Source: Prevotellaceae bacterium KH2P17
GTDB taxonomy: Bacteria; Bacteroidota; Bacteroidia; Bacteroidales; Bacteroidaceae
Reading direction: 5' to 3'
Assembly: GCA_900199655.1 (NCBI GenBank)
Contig: FZRE01000007.1
Span: forward strand, 66,553 to 130,552
Length of the DNA: 64,000 bases
Shown here: one piece after another, positions 17,968-27,726 of the stretch
Numbering within the stretch: position 1 is the stretch's first letter
Layout: each line of letters starts with the position of its first letter
Program-made: the position numbers and the translations under genes
The notes under the pieces: model-generated
Told to the model about the DNA's origin: nothing
What the model saw: only the letters and a program-made list of their open reading frames with translations
Databases searched by the model: none

Positions 17968-18846
17968 TCATTTCAGGTTGTACAAATCAACGCTGCCTTT
18001 CACGATGTCGTTCATTCTTCGTTGTACGACCGAACGCAGCTTGTCGAGGTCTATGCCCCAGGAGTTTTGCATATACTTCTTCACGATGTCGAGCTTCTGC
18101 TCAATGATGGGGGCACCTGTTTCGCCGGCGTCGGCAAGAACGGCTGCCCATTCCTGGGGTGTGTAGGTGATGTAGATGGACGTAACCTCGGCTATGTCCT
18201 CACGTGCTTCGGACGAGGCATAGGCCGAGACGAATCCCTGCTTGCGCGCTTCCTCATCAGAAGTGAGGTACCAGTCGCCGTTCACATAGTGCCCCTCGGA
18301 TATCAGGTCGTAGCTGGGGTCGTAGCTCTTCGTTTGGTGCAGGATGTGCGAAAACTCATGGTGCATGGTCTTGAAGTAGTACTCGTTCAGCAAATCGCGG
18401 TTTATTTGGAGGCTGTTCACCAGGTAGAGGGTCACTTTCAGCCCGCCCTCGGCGGTTCCCAGCACCATGGTGCCGTTGTCCTGGTAGGCTGCGGAGCCTA
18501 TGAGGTGGAGTATCTTGGGCACGTAGGCACGCGTGAAGTCAGTTCCGGCCACCTCGTCGTAGGCGTCGAGCCAGGCATATTTCACGATGTGAGCCAGTTC
18601 GACGGACTTCACATAGTCGGCCGGAGCGAGGGTGTAGTTGTAGTCCGACTCGATGTCCTGCATCTTGTAGATAACCTTCATGTTGTAAGGCAGGGTGTAG
18701 TTCCTGTATATCCACTTGTCAAAGTCATTCTGGTTGGCTGCCTCCTGGTTCACGAAGATGCTTTCTCCCTCTGGGTCATCGTTCCCGCAGGATGAGAGTA
18801 CGAGTGCAGCTGCCATGAGGCAGGCCATATAGATATATTTTCTCAT
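17968..18846 (-). CDS. Substrate import-associated zinc metallohydrolase lipoprotein
   Basis: A 292-residue lipoprotein (lipobox LSSC, Cys20) with the gluzincin-type motif HEFSH at residues 163-167 and a likely third ligand in the following EDIAEV (216-221). It matches the HExxH lipoprotein family that co-occurs with SusC/SusD transporters in Bacteroidota. It probably cleaves peptide or another bond of the substrate captured by the adjacent receptor. It lies 29 bp downstream of susD. No pro-domain is visible. Confidence 0.88.
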   Translation of the reverse strand: MRKYIYMACLMAAALVLSSCGNDDPEGESIFVNQEAANQNDFDKWIYRNYTLPYNMKVIYKMQDIESDYNYTLAPADYVKSVELAHIVKYAWLDAYDEVAGTDFTRAYVPKILHLIGSAAYQDNGTMVLGTAEGGLKVTLYLVNSLQINRDLLNEYYFKTMHHEFSHILHQTKSYDPSYDLISEGHYVNGDWYLTSDEEARKQGFVSAYASSEAREDIAEVTSIYITYTPQEWAAVLADAGETGAPIIEQKLDIVKKYMQNSWGIDLDKLRSVVQRRMNDIVKGSVDLYNLK

Positions 18847-18875
18847 AATGATGTTGCTTTATAAATTGGTTGTTG

Positions 18876-20447
18876 TTACCTTGGGTTAGCCTCAAGGCCT
18901 GCATTGATTACGCTGGCTGGCAACTGCAGGGCGCGGCGCGGGTCGTTCACGTCCAGGGAGTCGAGTACGGTCCACTGGCCACTTGTTTCGTACCTGCGGC
19001 GGTAAATCTTGAGGCCGTAACGCTTCACGTCGAACCAGCGGAGGCCTTCGTGCAGCGTCAGGATGCGGCGCGTGTGCAGGATAGCATGGATGAAGTTTTC
19101 CTGCTCTCCGGGCGTTACCGTAAAGTCGGGATGCAGTTCCTTCTTGGGTGTGGGGGCGGTGGGGGTGTAGTAGGCCATGGCGTCACCATACACACTCGCT
19201 ACGCGGGCAGGTGTAATCTGGCCGGTGTAGCTCGTGAAGGCATGGACGAAAGTATTCAGGTCGGCAGCTGCCTCGGCGTACTGGCCCTTCATGGCGTAGG
19301 CCTCGGCGCGGTTCAAAATTACCTCGTCGGCCAGCAGAGCCGGGTACATAACGTGTGCATAACCTATCCGGTTCACCACGTCAGTGTACTCAAAGTATTC
19401 TGATAGTTTAGGCATGAGCACCTTGGCAAAGCCCAGGTACTGCGGTATGGTATAGTACATTCGTCTGTAGGAGCCCCATAACGTGGTGGCGCGGCAGGTC
19501 TCCGTCTGAGCCAGTCGTGTGCCGTGGCAGTACTTCTGCCCCAGATTGTAGGGCCCATAGACGCGTGCCCAGAGCGAACGAGTTGAGTAGAGCATCAGGT
19601 TAGCCTTCTCTTCAACGTTGACGAACTGCGTTTGGCGGACGCCGTCGTTTGGTGTCAGGCCGCCCACTGATTTCCAGTCGCGCAGTGCGTTGGCAGGATT
19701 ATCGGTCAACACCTCGGTTGCATACTTGATTACCTTGTCGTAGTTGGACTTGTCGGTCTGTACATAATAGAGGTAGAAGCGGGCAGCAAATGCGTAGGCA
19801 GCCTTCTTGTTGAAGTGATAGGCCGTAACGGTGTGGATGGCATCGTTAATCAGCGGCAGCCCTTCTTCTATGTCTTCGGCCATCTGCTTATAGTCTTCGG
19901 CCACGGTGCCACGCGGATAATTCGGCGAAACCGTATTCTCCACCGTCTTCATATAAGGTATGCCGAGGTCGGTGTTGGCCGTTGAAGGGCGATAGCCCAT
20001 GGTGAACAGGTTGGTGAGAATGAAGTGGTTGTAGGCCCGGCAGAGCAAAGCTTCACCCTTCTGGGCCGACATCGACGACGGGTCGGGCAAGCTGTTGATG
20101 GCCTCCAACACCATGTTGGCAGAGGCGATGGCATGGTAGCTGTCGTTCCAAAGCATGTAGGGGCTGTCTTCCTCCTCGGCAGTTACATCCTTCCAGGTGG
20201 CCAGCTGCTCCTGCATAACATTCATGGCGGTGTTGGCGGCGCCTGCTATTTCATCAGTATTGTCGGATGTCATCTCGTTTATTTCCGCAAAGTTCGTGGT
20301 CGGATAGCATGAAACCAGCATGTCCGTTATCTTCTCCTTCGTGTCCAACTCCGTGCGGTTGTCGGGCATCTTGTCCAGATAGCTGTCGCAAGCCGAGAAA
20401 CTTGTGCCGACGGCCAAAGCCAGTAAATACAGATTTATCTTTTTCAT
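18876..20447 (-). CDS. SusD/RagB-family nutrient-binding lipoprotein
   Basis: A 523-residue surface lipoprotein that forms the lid over its SusC barrel and binds the nutrient. The lipobox FSAC gives Cys20, and DSYLDKMPDNRTELDT is a typical SusD start. TPR-like helices, with ALLCRAYNHFILTNLF and KKAAYAFAARFYLY, follow. The C-terminal region has HTRRILTLHEGLRWFDVKRYGL, the usual SusD end. It starts 20 bp after the susC stop. Its HExxH lipoprotein neighbour suggests a proteinaceous or glycopeptide ligand rather than simple starch. Confidence 0.94.
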   Translation of the reverse strand: MKKINLYLLALAVGTSFSACDSYLDKMPDNRTELDTKEKITDMLVSCYPTTNFAEINEMTSDNTDEIAGAANTAMNVMQEQLATWKDVTAEEEDSPYMLWNDSYHAIASANMVLEAINSLPDPSSMSAQKGEALLCRAYNHFILTNLFTMGYRPSTANTDLGIPYMKTVENTVSPNYPRGTVAEDYKQMAEDIEEGLPLINDAIHTVTAYHFNKKAAYAFAARFYLYYVQTDKSNYDKVIKYATEVLTDNPANALRDWKSVGGLTPNDGVRQTQFVNVEEKANLMLYSTRSLWARVYGPYNLGQKYCHGTRLAQTETCRATTLWGSYRRMYYTIPQYLGFAKVLMPKLSEYFEYTDVVNRIGYAHVMYPALLADEVILNRAEAYAMKGQYAEAAADLNTFVHAFTSYTGQITPARVASVYGDAMAYYTPTAPTPKKELHPDFTVTPGEQENFIHAILHTRRILTLHEGLRWFDVKRYGLKIYRRRYETSGQWTVLDSLDVNDPRRALQLPASVINAGLEANPR

Positions 20448-20467
20448 ATCAATGTTGTTTTAAGTGA

Positions 20468-23400
20468 TTAGATGCCTACTCTCAAAGTAAGTGTAAACTG
20501 TTTGGGCATAGGGGCGGAGACTCCTCCCGAACGGAAGAACTCCGGATCCTGCCCGTTCAGCTTCTTGTCTGCATAGATAAGGAAGAGGTTGGTGGCCTGC
20601 AGTTTCAGTGAGAGGTCGCTTATCTTGAGCGGAGTGAGCCACGGCTTGGGGAACTGATACGACAGCGAGATTTCCTTCATGCGGATAAAATCGCCCTTGG
20701 CAATGCGGGCCGTGGAGTAGTTATAGGCGTTGTAGAGAGTCTTCAGCTCGCGGTCAACGGTCACCTGCCGGTCGGTCAGGATGACGGGAATGTTGGTAAC
20801 AGCCTCGTCGCCGGCCTGAACCCAGCGGTTCTTGAACTCTTTTGGCATGGCGTCGAGGTCGGAATACTCTTCCTTGAAGGCCGAAGCCAGGCGCACGACG
20901 TTACCGAACGAATAGGTTATGAACACGTTGAGCTTGAAGTTCTTGTAACTGAAGATGTTCCCGAAGCTGCCCGTCGTTGTTGGGTCAGTAGGCCCTTCGT
21001 ACACCAGGTTTTCAAGTTTGCGGCTCTGGAAGTCTATCTCGCCGCCGTTGGTAGTCTGCCCGCCGTCTTCTTCGAGGATAAGGGGCATGCCCTTGTCGCT
21101 CAGTCCTTCGAACTTGTAAGAGAACAATCCCCTGACGGGATAGCCCTCCAGGGCGAAGCCGGTACCCGATACCACGTCCACAATCTGTGCCGTCGACTCC
21201 AGCTCGGTTACCTTGTTCTTGGCGTAGGAGAAAATGAAATCGGACGTCCAGGAGAAGTTCTGGGTCTGTATGTTCTTGGTGTTGAGCGAGAACTCCACAC
21301 CGTGCGACTCCATGGTAGCCACGTTGGCCAGCTTCTGTATCTGGCCACCGGCGCCGGCAGTCTTGATGGGACCAATCAAGTCATAGTTGTTTCGCTTGTA
21401 CCAGTCGACCGTAAGATTGATGCGGTTGTTCACGAATCCCATGTCGGCTCCAATGTTGAACTCGTGCTTCTTCTCGTAGGTAAGGTCCTTGTTGGCCAGG
21501 TCGGTAAAGTCGAGTCCGCTCTCCTGGATGTTCGTAAACGGGCGGTAGGGTTTGTAGCTGCGCAATACCACCGACGAGTTTGTTACGTTCGAGGGGCCCG
21601 GGTCGCCTGTAAGTGAGTACGAGGCCTTGAGCGTTAAGTGCGAGAGCACGTTCTTGAAGGTGGCATCGAACCAAGGTTCTTCGTGGGCGTTCCATGCTCC
21701 CGACACGTTCCATGTAGGCAGCCAGCGGGCCGAGCGGGCCTTACCCAGGCGGTTGGTACCCTCGTAGCGGTAGGTGCCGTTCAGCGTGTAGCGGCCCTTA
21801 TAGGAATAGGTGGCGTTGGCGAAGAAGGCCGACGTGCGGGTATAGGTGTTAGAGAGCGAATAGTAATCGCTATTGGTTTCGATGCTCTTCTTGAAGAACT
21901 GATAAACGTAGAACGGCAGTTCGCCGCGCGTATATTGCATACCCCAGCCGTTGAAGAAGTCCTTGTTGCGCGAGATGTCGCTCACCTCGAAACCGCCGAA
22001 GAGGTTCACGATGTGGTCCTGTGCAAAGGTATGGTTCCAGTTCACGGTACCACGCACGTCGTAGCTGTTCATCTTGTACGATGTCTTCTGGTAGATACCG
22101 CCGTTGGGCAGTATTGAAACGGGCAGCGCATAGGGGTCGTCCGGGTCGGTATAGAGATAGGGGTTGGCGTTGCGTATGGTGGCATCGGCCATGGCGCGGT
22201 AGGCCATTGCCTGGTTCGAGTCGTCCATAATGTGGTGTGCCTGGCCTGTAGTGGCGTACTTGGCGGCACCCAGCAACGAGAACTCCAGCCCCTTGATGGG
22301 TTTGTATTTCAGCTCGCCCTGGAACTTGAGGTCAACCACATCCAGGTCTATGTAGTTGTTTTCCAGCTCCGCCAGGATGTTGAACGGCGCGTAGTTACGC
22401 GTGTAGTAGGTGTTGGCATCGAGCGTACGAGAGGTGTTGAGCGAGTAGGAATAGGGGTTAATGTCGAAGTCTCGCTTCACCTCACCGTACACGGGGTCCA
22501 CGCTCTGGCTCAGCGTTCCGGGCGCTTTCTGCCTGCGGTAAGAGGCTGAGGTGATAATGTTGAACGACAGCTTGTCCGATATATTGTACGTTGCATTCAG
22601 GTTGCCGGTGTAGCGTTTCACGTCGCTGGCCTTGTACCATCCCGGATCCACCATCACGCTCAGCGAGGTGTAGAAGTTCAGCTTGTCCGTACCGCCGCTC
22701 ATGCTGACGGAGTGGTTGTGCTGTATTCCGTTGGAGAAGAGCTGGTCGAACCAGTTGGTGTTCCTGAATTCTGCCTGCTGCAGGTAGGCATTCTCGGCGT
22801 CGGTGGTGTTCTCCATGGCAAAAGTGCCGCTCACGGGGTCGTAGGTATTCATGAGCTGATACATCTTTCCGTACACGCCGCTCTCCGAAGCACGGTAGGA
22901 TTCGGCAAAGTTCAGCCAGCCCTTGTCGCGCATTTCGCGGTACACACCCATCTGTTCCTGCGAGTTCATGATGTTGAAGTTGCTGTAGCTCGGTATCAGG
23001 CGCATGGTGTACTCGCCTGTGTACGAAATCTTGCTGTGGCCGGCACGGCCCTTCTTGGTGGTTACCACAATCACGCCGGCCATGGCGCGGGCACCGTAGA
23101 TGGAGGTGGCCGAGCCGTCCTTGAGTATCTGGAAGCTCTCGATGTCGTCGGCATTGAGGCCTGCAATGGCCGATGAAATCAGCGTAACGGCATCGCCCGA
23201 GGAGAGTTCATCGGCCCCCACCTCGGTTACGTCCTCCATGATAACGCCGTCTACAACCCACAGCGGCTTCGAGTCGCCGTAGATGGAAGTGGCTCCACGC
23301 ACGCGAATCTTGGGCGCGGTACCGAAGGTTCCCGTTACGTTCTGCACGCTCACGCCGGCTGCGCGGCCCTCGAGCGAGCGGCTGATGTCGGCCACTCCGT

Positions 23401-23785
23401 CCAGTTTAGCTTCTCCGGCATTGATTGAAGTGGATGCTCCGGTAAACAGACGGCGGTCGATGTGCTGCATGCCTGTTACCACCACCTCGTTCAGGGTGGT
23501 GTTTGACTGCAGCTTGATGACCATTCCGCTGCGCGCCGTAACGGTCTGCGTCTCCATGCCCACGTAGCTCACTACCAGGCGTGTGCCGCCGGCTGCGTCG
23601 ATTGTAAATTTTCCGTCGGCGTCCGTAATGGCCACAGCCTTGCCGCTCCCGGCCTTCACCGTGGCGCCAAGTACGGGCGAGCCGTCATCCTGGAAGACTA
23701 CTGTTCCGGAGATTTTCGATTGTGCCAAGGCCTCTCCAATACACAAGAACAGGCAGGCTAAGAATACGATTAGTTTCTTCTCCAT
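20468..23785 (-). CDS. SusC/RagA-family TonB-linked outer-membrane receptor
   Basis: A 1105-residue beta-barrel importer working with the next gene's SusD lid. It has a signal peptide (KLIVFLACLFLCIGEALAQ), a carboxypeptidase-like regulatory domain (SKISGTVVFQDDGSPVLGAT), a TonB-box-like stretch LNEVVVTGM, and a plug domain with SLEGRAAGVSVQ, IRVRGATSIYGDSKPLWVVDG and SFQILKDGSATSIYGARAM. The barrel ends in a terminal aromatic-rich strand (MPKQFTLTLRVGI). There is no N-terminal STN domain, so no direct anti-sigma signalling is expected. The start at 23785 was chosen because the signal peptide begins there; an in-frame start at 23848 would lie upstream of the promoter. Confidence 0.96.
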   Translation of the reverse strand: MEKKLIVFLACLFLCIGEALAQSKISGTVVFQDDGSPVLGATVKAGSGKAVAITDADGKFTIDAAGGTRLVVSYVGMETQTVTARSGMVIKLQSNTTLNEVVVTGMQHIDRRLFTGASTSINAGEAKLDGVADISRSLEGRAAGVSVQNVTGTFGTAPKIRVRGATSIYGDSKPLWVVDGVIMEDVTEVGADELSSGDAVTLISSAIAGLNADDIESFQILKDGSATSIYGARAMAGVIVVTTKKGRAGHSKISYTGEYTMRLIPSYSNFNIMNSQEQMGVYREMRDKGWLNFAESYRASESGVYGKMYQLMNTYDPVSGTFAMENTTDAENAYLQQAEFRNTNWFDQLFSNGIQHNHSVSMSGGTDKLNFYTSLSVMVDPGWYKASDVKRYTGNLNATYNISDKLSFNIITSASYRRQKAPGTLSQSVDPVYGEVKRDFDINPYSYSLNTSRTLDANTYYTRNYAPFNILAELENNYIDLDVVDLKFQGELKYKPIKGLEFSLLGAAKYATTGQAHHIMDDSNQAMAYRAMADATIRNANPYLYTDPDDPYALPVSILPNGGIYQKTSYKMNSYDVRGTVNWNHTFAQDHIVNLFGGFEVSDISRNKDFFNGWGMQYTRGELPFYVYQFFKKSIETNSDYYSLSNTYTRTSAFFANATYSYKGRYTLNGTYRYEGTNRLGKARSARWLPTWNVSGAWNAHEEPWFDATFKNVLSHLTLKASYSLTGDPGPSNVTNSSVVLRSYKPYRPFTNIQESGLDFTDLANKDLTYEKKHEFNIGADMGFVNNRINLTVDWYKRNNYDLIGPIKTAGAGGQIQKLANVATMESHGVEFSLNTKNIQTQNFSWTSDFIFSYAKNKVTELESTAQIVDVVSGTGFALEGYPVRGLFSYKFEGLSDKGMPLILEEDGGQTTNGGEIDFQSRKLENLVYEGPTDPTTTGSFGNIFSYKNFKLNVFITYSFGNVVRLASAFKEEYSDLDAMPKEFKNRWVQAGDEAVTNIPVILTDRQVTVDRELKTLYNAYNYSTARIAKGDFIRMKEISLSYQFPKPWLTPLKISDLSLKLQATNLFLIYADKKLNGQDPEFFRSGGVSAPMPKQFTLTLRVGI

Positions 23786-23825
23786 AACATACAAGTTAAA
23801 ATTAAATATAATTATTAGTCGTTTG

Positions 23826-23833
23826 CAAAAGTA
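23826..23833 (-). promoter_or_regulatory. TACTTTTG promoter of the SusCD operon
   Basis: On the minus strand TACTTTTGCAAACG lies about 40 bp before the susC ATG. No other strong promoter is seen in the short gaps between the five genes, which supports one operon. Confidence 0.7.
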
Positions 23834-24200
23834 TGTTATTATGTTCAAACAGCCAAACGTTGATAATAGAATGTAACTATATTTAACATTTTAGTGCGAT
23901 TTCATTACCTTTCTGGGTATTTTTAGTGAGTTTTTATTCGTTATTTCGAGGTTTTAATTCGTAACTATAAGAAGCGGGAGTGGCATCAGTTGGCTGTTCG
24001 ATGTATCTTAACGGCCATAAAAGAGCTAACAAACGCTGCGGGTGGTTAAAAATTTTAAGCTCGGTTAACTTAGTTGTTTTCGCCCCTCTTGCTGACTTCC
24101 GGCGCAGGCCGTTATACGCAGCGGCCACTTGCTTTACTCCTCCCCGGTCTTGCAGGTGTAAGCTGCAATCAGTCAGACACTTACAAACAGCGAGGCAAAA
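23834..24200. other. Non-coding gap with no recognisable element
   Basis: An AT-rich stretch upstream of the SusCD promoter grading into ordinary sequence. No ORF with family resemblance, RNA gene or repeat was recognised here. Regulatory sites for the SusCD operon may lie in the first 100 bp, but none can be named. Confidence 0.5.
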
Positions 24201-24505
24201 GCTGCCGTTCAAGGCTCCCGAAGATGCCCTTCAAGGAGCCTGAAGGTATCACTCAACCCCCTTGAAGGGCACCTCCGGCTGAGCCTCCTTATCTCTCCCG
24301 CCTCCGATACCGCACTTATCGGGTATTCCAAGTATTGCTGCCCGTCTCCCCCTTCCTGCTTGTTGAGCCCGCTGCTGCCTTTTGGGAGGCCCGCAGCTGC
24401 ACCCGCACCGCCCCTTACTCACAACAATCAGCCTGCGGCAGAACCCTTGCCACAGGTCAAACCGATATCCTCCCCCTGGAAAGGAGAGGCGGAGGGAGGG
24501 GTGAT
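24201..24505. repeat. Family D palindromes and a diverged A(+) hairpin
   Basis: At 24201-24276 three AAGG/CTTGAA-type palindromes follow each other. At 24464-24505 is a degraded A hairpin (TATCCTCCCCCTGGAAAGGAGAGG). Sequence between them is featureless. Confidence 0.78.
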
Positions 24506-24546
24506 GCAACGGCGGGTAACGGGCTGCATGATGAACGGGCGAAAAC

Positions 24547-24581
24547 AAAAAGGGCCGCACTGATGTTGCTCAGTGCGGCCC
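24547..24581 (-). terminator. Rho-independent terminator of secDF
   Basis: On the minus strand a perfect 12-bp stem GGGCCGCACTGA/TCAGTGCGGCCC with a 6-nt loop, followed by TTTTTG. It lies just past the secDF stop. Confidence 0.93.
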
Positions 24582-24608
24582 CCTATAATATAATAAGGTG
24601 TAAATTCC

Positions 24609-27600
24609 TTATGCGTTTGCCAGTTCCTCGGCGCTCTGTCCGCGCCGGTCGCTAATCTTTCGGCCCAACACAAGGTAGGCAATGGGCGATGCGATGAAGA
24701 TGGAACTCAGCGTTCCGAACACCACGCCCAGCGTCATGGCGAAGGCGAACGGCTGGATGCTCTTGCCTCCCAGGAACAAGATGCAGAGCAGCACAATCAA
24801 CGTAGAGAACGAAGTGTTGATGGTACGGGCCAGCGTCTGGTTGATGGAGTCGTTGAAGAGGGTCTGGTAATCCTGCTTGGGGTGCAGCTTCAGGTTCTCA
24901 CGAATACGGTCGAACACCACCACCTTGTCGTTGATGGAGTAGCCAATCACCGTAAGCACGGCTCCGATAAACGTCTGGTCAACCTCCAGCGAGAACGGCA
25001 GCAGCCCCTTGAGCAGCGAGAACAGGCCGATTACTGTAACGGCATCAATCGCAAGTGCTACGGTTGAGCCAACGGAGAAGGCCACGTTGCGGAAGCGCAG
25101 CAGGATGTAGAGGAAGATGGCTATCAGGGCCACAATCACACTGATGATGGCTCCGTTGGTCACGCTCTTGGCTACCGAGGGGCCTACTTTTGACGAGCTG
25201 ATGATGGAACCGCCCTGACGGATGTCCGGATTCTTAAACGAATTCACGTTCGGCTGGCTCACCATGCCGTGCTTCTTCAGCGTGTTGTAGAGGAGGGTCT
25301 CGGCCTCGTCGTCTACCGTAGGGCTGTTGGACTCAATCTTGAAGTTCGTAGAAACGCGGATGGTCTTGTTGTCGGTACCCAGTGAGAGGGCGCTGTTGGT
25401 GCATCCGGGGAATGCCTCGCCCAGCACCTCGCGTACCTGCTCGGGCTCCGTAGACTTCTCGAACTGCACCACATAGTTGCGGCCGCCGGTAAAGTCGATG
25501 CTCTTGTCGAGGCCGCGAACTACAAAGCTCACGCAGAACACTGCCAACGCAACGGCTGCCACGGTAAAGGTGCCCTTGTACATGGACATGAACCGGTAGT
25601 TTGTTCCCTGCATCATGTTCTTCGAAATACTTGTGTAGTACTTCAGGTTGAGCCACTTGTCGTGCTTCAGCTTGTGCTCATAGACCAGTCGGGTGAGGTA
25701 AACAGCCGAGAAGAACGAGCACACGATGCCGATAATCCACGTGGTGGCAAAGCCCTGGATGGGGCCTGTACCGAAGATGTAGAGGATGACACCGGTAATT
25801 AACGAAGTGAGGTTGGAGTCGAAAATGGCGCTGAAGGCGTTGCTGTAGCCTGCCGATACGGCCTGCTTAATGCCCTTGCCGGCGCGCAGCTCTTCCTTGA
25901 TGCGCTCGTAGATGAGCACGTTGGCGTCTACTGCCGTACCCAGCGAGAGCACCATACCGGCTATACCGCTCATGGTGAGGGCTGCCTGGAACGACGTCAG
26001 GATGCCAAGAGTAAAGAACACGTTGACCAGCAGCGCGCCCACTGCTATGGAGCCCGGAATGACGTTGTACATAACGAGCATGTAGATAATCAGCAGCACG
26101 AAGGCGATAACGAACGACACGATACCCTGCTGGATGGACTGGGCACCGAGCGTAGGACCTACTACCTCCTCCTGCACAATGCGTGCCGGAGCGGGCATGC
26201 GGCCCGACTTCAGGGTGTTGGCCAGGTCCTTGGTGTCCTCAATCGTGAAGTTTCCGCTGATGGAAGAAGAACCTCCGTCAATCTCACCGTTCACACGCGG
26301 GGCGCTGTAAACGTAGCCGTCGAGCACAATGGCGATGGCCTTTCCCACGTTTGCTTTGGTGAGGGCAGCCCAGCGACGGGCACCTTCAGAGTTCATGGTC
26401 ATGTTCACCTCGGGAGCTCCCGAGAGGTTGTTGAACTCGTCTCTGGCATCAGTAACAACGTCGCCCTCCAGCGGAGCGCGGCCGTTGGATGTTGTTACCT
26501 TGAGTGCGTGGAGCTCGAATATGTTCTTGGCGCCTTTTATCATGTCGGTCTGCTTGGCACTCCAGAGCAGCTTCACATCAGAAGGCAGCACCTGCTTGGC
26601 CACAGCCGAGTAGATAATCTTGTTGATGGCAGCGGTGTCGCGCACGTTGGCAAGGCCAACCATGCTGAGCTGTCCCTGCGTGGGTTGCAGCATGGCGAGC
26701 AGCGGATGCAGCTTCTTGGCAGCGGCCTCTTCGGCCTTGGTGCTCTCGGCTACGCCTGCCTGGGGCTTGTTGTCGGCACCCTTGAGCTTGAACTTGGGCT
26801 GTGCCTGGGCGGCCGGTTGTGCCTGGGCGGCAGCTGCAGCGGTATCGGCGGCAGTGGTGTCGGCCTCTGCCCCGCCATTTGCCAGCCGGCTGTCGAGCTG
26901 GTTCAGGTACGGAATAATCTCGTCGGCATTGTAGGTTTCCCAGAATTCCAGGTTGGCACTACCCTGCAGGAGCTTACGCATACGCTCCGGTTCCTTGATA
27001 CCCGGCATCTCGACCATGATGCGTCCGTCCTGTCCTTCGAGCTTCTGAATGTTGGGCTGAACCACACCGAACTTGTCGATACGTGTACGCACCACGTTGA
27101 AAGAGTTGTCGATAGCCGACTGAACCTCGGCACGCAGCACCTTCTCCACCTCGGAATCGGAGCTCTGTGGGCTCACCTTGCCCTGCAGCTGCTGCGTGGC
27201 AAAGATTTCGGCCAGGCGGTGTCCGGGGGCATTCTTATGGTAGGCGTTGACAAAAAGGGTGATGAAATCACTCTGGCTGCTCTCTTCCTGAGCCCTTGCT
27301 TCTTTCATTGCTTTCACAAAAGCCACGTCGGTCTTGTGGTCGGCAAGGTTCTCCAGAACATCCGGTACAGAGATTTCAAGGATGACGTTCATACCGCCCT
27401 TCAGGTCGAGTCCGAGACCTATCTGCGTCTCCAGACACTTCTGGTAAGGATAAATGCCCAGATACTTCACGGAGTCCTTGTAGTCTTGCTGGGCGATTGG
27501 GTCCTTGAGCTTGGCTGCCTGCCTGTCGTAGTAGCCCGTGGCCACCGAGAAGGACAGGTAGAAGATGCTTGCAAGCGTCAGTAGGACGGCAATAAAAATT

Positions 27601-27620
27601 ACTAATCCTTTGTTTTGCAT
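24609..27620 (-). CDS. secDF: Fused protein translocase subunit SecDF
   Basis: A 1003-residue fusion of SecD and SecF that uses the proton gradient to help pull proteins out of the SecYEG channel. The SecD half has an N-terminal anchor, QIGLGLDLKGGMNVILE, the P1 domain, and an alanine- and glutamine-rich insert near 250-300. A membrane block with PGSIAVGALLVNVFFTLGIL and GTAVDANVLIYERIKEEL follows. The SecF half starts near 660 (FRGLDKSIDFTGG-type motif) and ends with VIGYSINDKVVVFDRIREN. Fusion is normal for Bacteroidota. It has its own promoter and terminator. Confidence 0.97.
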   Translation of the reverse strand: MQNKGLVIFIAVLLTLASIFYLSFSVATGYYDRQAAKLKDPIAQQDYKDSVKYLGIYPYQKCLETQIGLGLDLKGGMNVILEISVPDVLENLADHKTDVAFVKAMKEARAQEESSQSDFITLFVNAYHKNAPGHRLAEIFATQQLQGKVSPQSSDSEVEKVLRAEVQSAIDNSFNVVRTRIDKFGVVQPNIQKLEGQDGRIMVEMPGIKEPERMRKLLQGSANLEFWETYNADEIIPYLNQLDSRLANGGAEADTTAADTAAAAAQAQPAAQAQPKFKLKGADNKPQAGVAESTKAEEAAAKKLHPLLAMLQPTQGQLSMVGLANVRDTAAINKIIYSAVAKQVLPSDVKLLWSAKQTDMIKGAKNIFELHALKVTTSNGRAPLEGDVVTDARDEFNNLSGAPEVNMTMNSEGARRWAALTKANVGKAIAIVLDGYVYSAPRVNGEIDGGSSSISGNFTIEDTKDLANTLKSGRMPAPARIVQEEVVGPTLGAQSIQQGIVSFVIAFVLLIIYMLVMYNVIPGSIAVGALLVNVFFTLGILTSFQAALTMSGIAGMVLSLGTAVDANVLIYERIKEELRAGKGIKQAVSAGYSNAFSAIFDSNLTSLITGVILYIFGTGPIQGFATTWIIGIVCSFFSAVYLTRLVYEHKLKHDKWLNLKYYTSISKNMMQGTNYRFMSMYKGTFTVAAVALAVFCVSFVVRGLDKSIDFTGGRNYVVQFEKSTEPEQVREVLGEAFPGCTNSALSLGTDNKTIRVSTNFKIESNSPTVDDEAETLLYNTLKKHGMVSQPNVNSFKNPDIRQGGSIISSSKVGPSVAKSVTNGAIISVIVALIAIFLYILLRFRNVAFSVGSTVALAIDAVTVIGLFSLLKGLLPFSLEVDQTFIGAVLTVIGYSINDKVVVFDRIRENLKLHPKQDYQTLFNDSINQTLARTINTSFSTLIVLLCILFLGGKSIQPFAFAMTLGVVFGTLSSIFIASPIAYLVLGRKISDRRGQSAEELANA

Positions 27621-27669
27621 TTCTTTTATTTTATTGATTTATTGTTTTCAGGTCTGCTTATAAGACGTG

Positions 27670-27677
27670 CAAAGATA
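27670..27677 (-). promoter_or_regulatory. TATCTTTG promoter of secDF
   Basis: On the minus strand CGTATCTTTGCACG, about 50 bp ahead of the ATG. Confidence 0.7.
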
Positions 27678-27726
27678 CGGTTTTTTTCACATTTAGAAAA
27701 ATTTATCCTCTTTAATTATTCAATTT

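Noticed and set aside
23786..23848. Upstream extension of SusC by 21 codons
   Set aside because: It would place the start ahead of the TACTTTTG promoter and put a non-signal sequence before the evident signal peptide.
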